The translations under genes and the position numbers were made by a program. This document shows positions 61,848-64,000 of a stretch of DNA of 64,000 nucleotides, piece by piece; position 1 is the stretch's first letter, and each line of letters opens with the position of its first letter. The DNA comes from Benincasa hispida (Eukaryota > Streptophyta > Magnoliopsida > Cucurbitales > Cucurbitaceae): assembly GCF_009727055.1 (NCBI RefSeq), contig NC_052354.1:47564263-47628262 (forward strand), in the 5' to 3' direction. Under the pieces are notes generated by a model that did no database searches, was not told the origin of the DNA, and saw nothing but the letters and a program-made list of their open reading frames with translations.

Positions 61848-62590
61848 TTAAATTACGCTCCCAACTAAGCAATCAGAAGCTGAAATGAAGTTGGTCTCGC
61901 AAGTCGCAATATGGAGCTTTTGAACCAAACGAATCCCGTACCTTATCGCTAAAACTTCAGCTAGAGAAGAATCAAAAGAAATATCCTTAGGATTTACAGC
62001 CTCCGCCTTCAAAATTCCGACGGAATCGCGAAGAACAGCAGTTACCTCAGCTGAAGAACGGCCCCCCTTTCTTTCACCGTCGAATCGAAGTAGTTGGTTA
62101 AGGTAAGCCATGAATTGTTATTAGTGTGTTATAATCGGATCAAATTTCCCGACAAGTCAACCACAACTAACTCAATTTTATTTTGATTACAGCCTGAATT
62201 TGGAGTGAAATTTTCTCCAATCACCGGATTATCCCACAACTTCCGAACAATCTTAGCGCTTCCAGATTTAAACAGAATGTGATTACAAGATTCAGAAGCA
62301 GCGGAGCAAACAGGAGAAAAGGGTATCACCTCCAGAACTCTCTTTTGCAAATTACTTCTTGTAGGATGAGAATTGTTAATCGCTTTCATAGAAAATGCTT
62401 TCACCCATCATTTTAAGCTTTTGAGTCAATTTGAATTTCTATATATTTCAAGTGCACAAGTGATTGTTTAAAGAATGGATGACTTCTTTAGAGTATTTGT
62501 TTAAAGAAACCACTTGTATCCGCTCTATAATCACCCTTCTTATCATAGTGCCATATCAATCGGTCCTCCTCCAAACCGGAATTCCCCTTA
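61848..62590 (-). pseudogene. LINE ORF2 zinc-binding and RNase H domains
   Basis: Near 62560-62510 'LIWHYDKKGDYRADTSG' starts the zf-RVT domain, continuing at 62129-62404 ('PTRSNLQKRVLEV', 'CSAASESCNHILF', 'KLWDNP'). 61848-62111 is a plant-type RNase H: 'SSAEVTAVLRDSVGILKAE', 'SLAEVLAIRYGIRLVQKL' and 'ISASDCL', keeping the Glu of the AEVLAI motif and the Asp of SASD. Frameshifts separate the pieces. Confidence 0.8.
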
Positions 62591-62754
62591 TTAGATTATT
62601 TTCCCTATAACTTCCAGGATACTACTCAAAAAAGGGCTCTATTAGTGCTCACACTGGGAGAACAGAGCATAAAATTCATTATAGCATCAAGTTTTGGGGA
62701 GATACTCTCAATTACAGCCTCAATATCTTGTGTTATAAGAAGCTTTATCATTGA

Positions 62755-62914
62755 AGGATAGTTAGTTAATTAGTTGTTTGTTATGAATTGTTTATTGTTT
62801 TAAATTTGTTAGTTTTGTTTGTAATTCTGTTATGAAAACAGAACCTGTACTCTCTTTTTCCTCTAAATAAACCCTCCCCTCCCCTCAATTGAGGTAGAGA
62901 ATCATTTTCATTCA
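62755..62914 (+). mobile_element. 160-bp insert in the LINE, with TSD
   Basis: Flanked by perfect ATTGA repeats (62750-62754, 62915-62919). It ends in CA and contains LTR-like text: 'acctgtactctcttttt', 'ctctaaataaaccctcc' and 'gagaatcattttcatt'. Could be a solo LTR of a TRIM or a fragment. The start 'aggatag' is not a canonical TG. Confidence 0.6.
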
Positions 62915-63259
62915 ATTGAGACTTTTGGTAGTACACCAATATCATCAGACCTTGGGCAAGAAGAAGCAAAAGTATTCTGGAAATAGTCAATAAAAATTCT
63001 TTCCAAGATGACAGGGTCCTCAAACTACTGACCATTCGCGTATGTGATCCCTTTGATCTCATACTGTTTCCTCGAGATGCCTTTTTATGATACCATTCGA
63101 GTGTCTGTCGGGAGCTAAACTCAAGGCTATGAATTCGATCAAAATCCACCTGAGGGAAACAATTATACGCATCATTAAAAGCCTATTTGCACTTTAAAAG
63201 ATTCTCCCTTCCTTCACTAAACAACAATCCTCCTCAAGGATTCAACTCCTTGGCACACA

Positions 63260-64000
63260 ACTTCAGATTTCTGTCCAAACAAATAGGCTCATCAATACCA
63301 TTCCACTTCCCAGTAGAAACAATAATGTTCCTGCAATCAGTTTCTTCAAATTTAAAAGGTCTGGCAATTCTCTTCGAAACCAGAAAATTATTGACACCAA
63401 GAGATAGTTCAATAGGTCTGTGATTAAAGAAATGCCAGTCCAAATGACACACTTCCATCCTCTCAAACAGCTGGTTGAACAAGTCATTACACAAAAATCT
63501 ATCCAATCTTTTCCAGATATGAACTCCCGTTCTATTCCCATCCCAGGTAAAAAAATTGGACCTTTAAACCCCAGATCTTGAAAATTACAATCATCCATTA
63601 CATCTCTAAAGTTTTACAGCATCAACCTATTCTTCCTTGGGCTCCCGAACTTCTCATTACCCCAAAGAATTTTATTTAGATCCCCTCCCACCAGTCATGG
63701 AGAATCTTCTACAATATAAAGTCTTCGCAAATGCTCCAAGTAAGGTGCTTAACCATAGATCCCCACTCAACCCTGGAATCCACATGATTTTTGGAGAAAG
63801 AATGAACTTCCACCGTTACATTATCTTTCCATAACAAACATAAAGCACCCTTGGCTCCTTGACTTCTAACTGAAAAGCAACCAGCAAAATTACCCATGAC
63901 CTTGATCTGATTAGTGACTTCCACACTGCATTTTGTCTCTGAGAGAAACATAATACTGGAATTCTTAGAACAGACCAAATCACAGCTTTGAATGCTCTAA
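63260..64000 (-). pseudogene. LINE ORF2 endonuclease domain
   Basis: Minus-strand frames give 'IMFLSETKCSVEV' (63930-63970), 'KGALCLLWKDNVTVEVHSFS' (about 63800-63860), 'VGGDLNKILWGNEKFG' (GDFN-type motif, about 63640-63700), 'DLGFKGPIF' (about 63545-63580), 'KRLDRFLCN' (about 63485-63515) and 'NHRPIEL' (in place of SDHRPI, near 63410-63430). This is the APE-type endonuclease that nicks target DNA for LINE priming. The N-terminal part is outside the window. Confidence 0.8.

Larger units (their letters stand above)
61811..64000 (-). mobile_element. L1-type LINE, minus strand, RT core deleted, runs off the window
   Basis: In minus-strand order: endonuclease (64000-63260), linker (63150-62915), a 160-bp insert (62914-62755), more linker (62750-62640), then directly the zf-RVT zinc domain (62590-62200) and RNase H (62110-61848), and a short A-rich tail at about 61811. 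The RT domain with its catalytic box is missing. All parts carry stops and frameshifts. Confidence 0.8.

Noticed and set aside
61848..62111. RNase H-like frame as a possible host gene
   Set aside because: It follows LINE zf-RVT and endonuclease text on the same strand in the order of an L1 ORF2, so it belongs to the LINE.

Overview
The window is plant nuclear DNA made almost wholly of nested transposable elements. The elements (Ty1-copia, Ty3-gypsy of Athila/Tat and chromovirus type, L1-type LINEs, a TRIM-like element, MITEs), their tRNA-iMet and tRNA-Asp type primer sites and the AT-rich background point to a dicot. The sequence flavour reminds me of Cucurbitaceae, but I could not search this. 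I found no intact host gene, no rRNA, no CRISPR array and no virus-derived gene. Every coding trace is a broken transposon gene.

Left part (1-13239): the 3' end of an Athila/Tat-like gypsy element (1-1324 and 8910 to about 12066) was hit by a 2.1 kb copia-type solo LTR, called family A here (1325-8909). Family A was then hit by a 5.5 kb Athila/Tat-like element without coding capacity (2905-8408; LTRs of 1994 and 2003 bp, tRNA-Asp type primer site, polypurine tract). A further LTR-like insert sits near 10.3-11.6 kb, and 12067-13239 is unexplained.

Central part (13240-57748): a nest at least six layers deep that can be unwrapped by target-site duplications (TSDs). A MITE (halves 13240-13481 and 57631-57748) holds minus-strand copia 2 (13482-57630). 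Copia 2 holds plus-strand copia 1 (14848-29691, TSD AATGG), a TRIM-like piece (about 30.7-31.2 kb), an Athila-like solo LTR (32832-35418, itself carrying a LINE tail), and, inside its own 5' LTR, a family A solo LTR (36093-57338, TSD AACAC). That LTR holds gypsy G (36594-54032, TSD CCTAT) and another Athila-like solo LTR (54720-56403). Gypsy G holds an 11.3 kb oppositely oriented block (39665-51003), which holds one more Athila-like solo LTR (40833-42631, TSD AAGGC). Copia 1 also carries a family A solo LTR (17990-20089, TSD CATTG) and a gypsy-type solo LTR (26494-28577).

Right part (57749-64000): AT-rich DNA with a candidate SINE, several foldback or MITE elements and, running off the end, a minus-strand LINE. 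The LINE has lost its reverse-transcriptase core and carries a 160 bp insert.

The least expected signal is an array of degenerate palindromes centred on CGATCG, flanked by CTA and TAG. It occurs in the LTRs of copia 1 and family A and also in the LTR of the unrelated gypsy G. All boundaries and comparisons were read by eye; no alignment was run.
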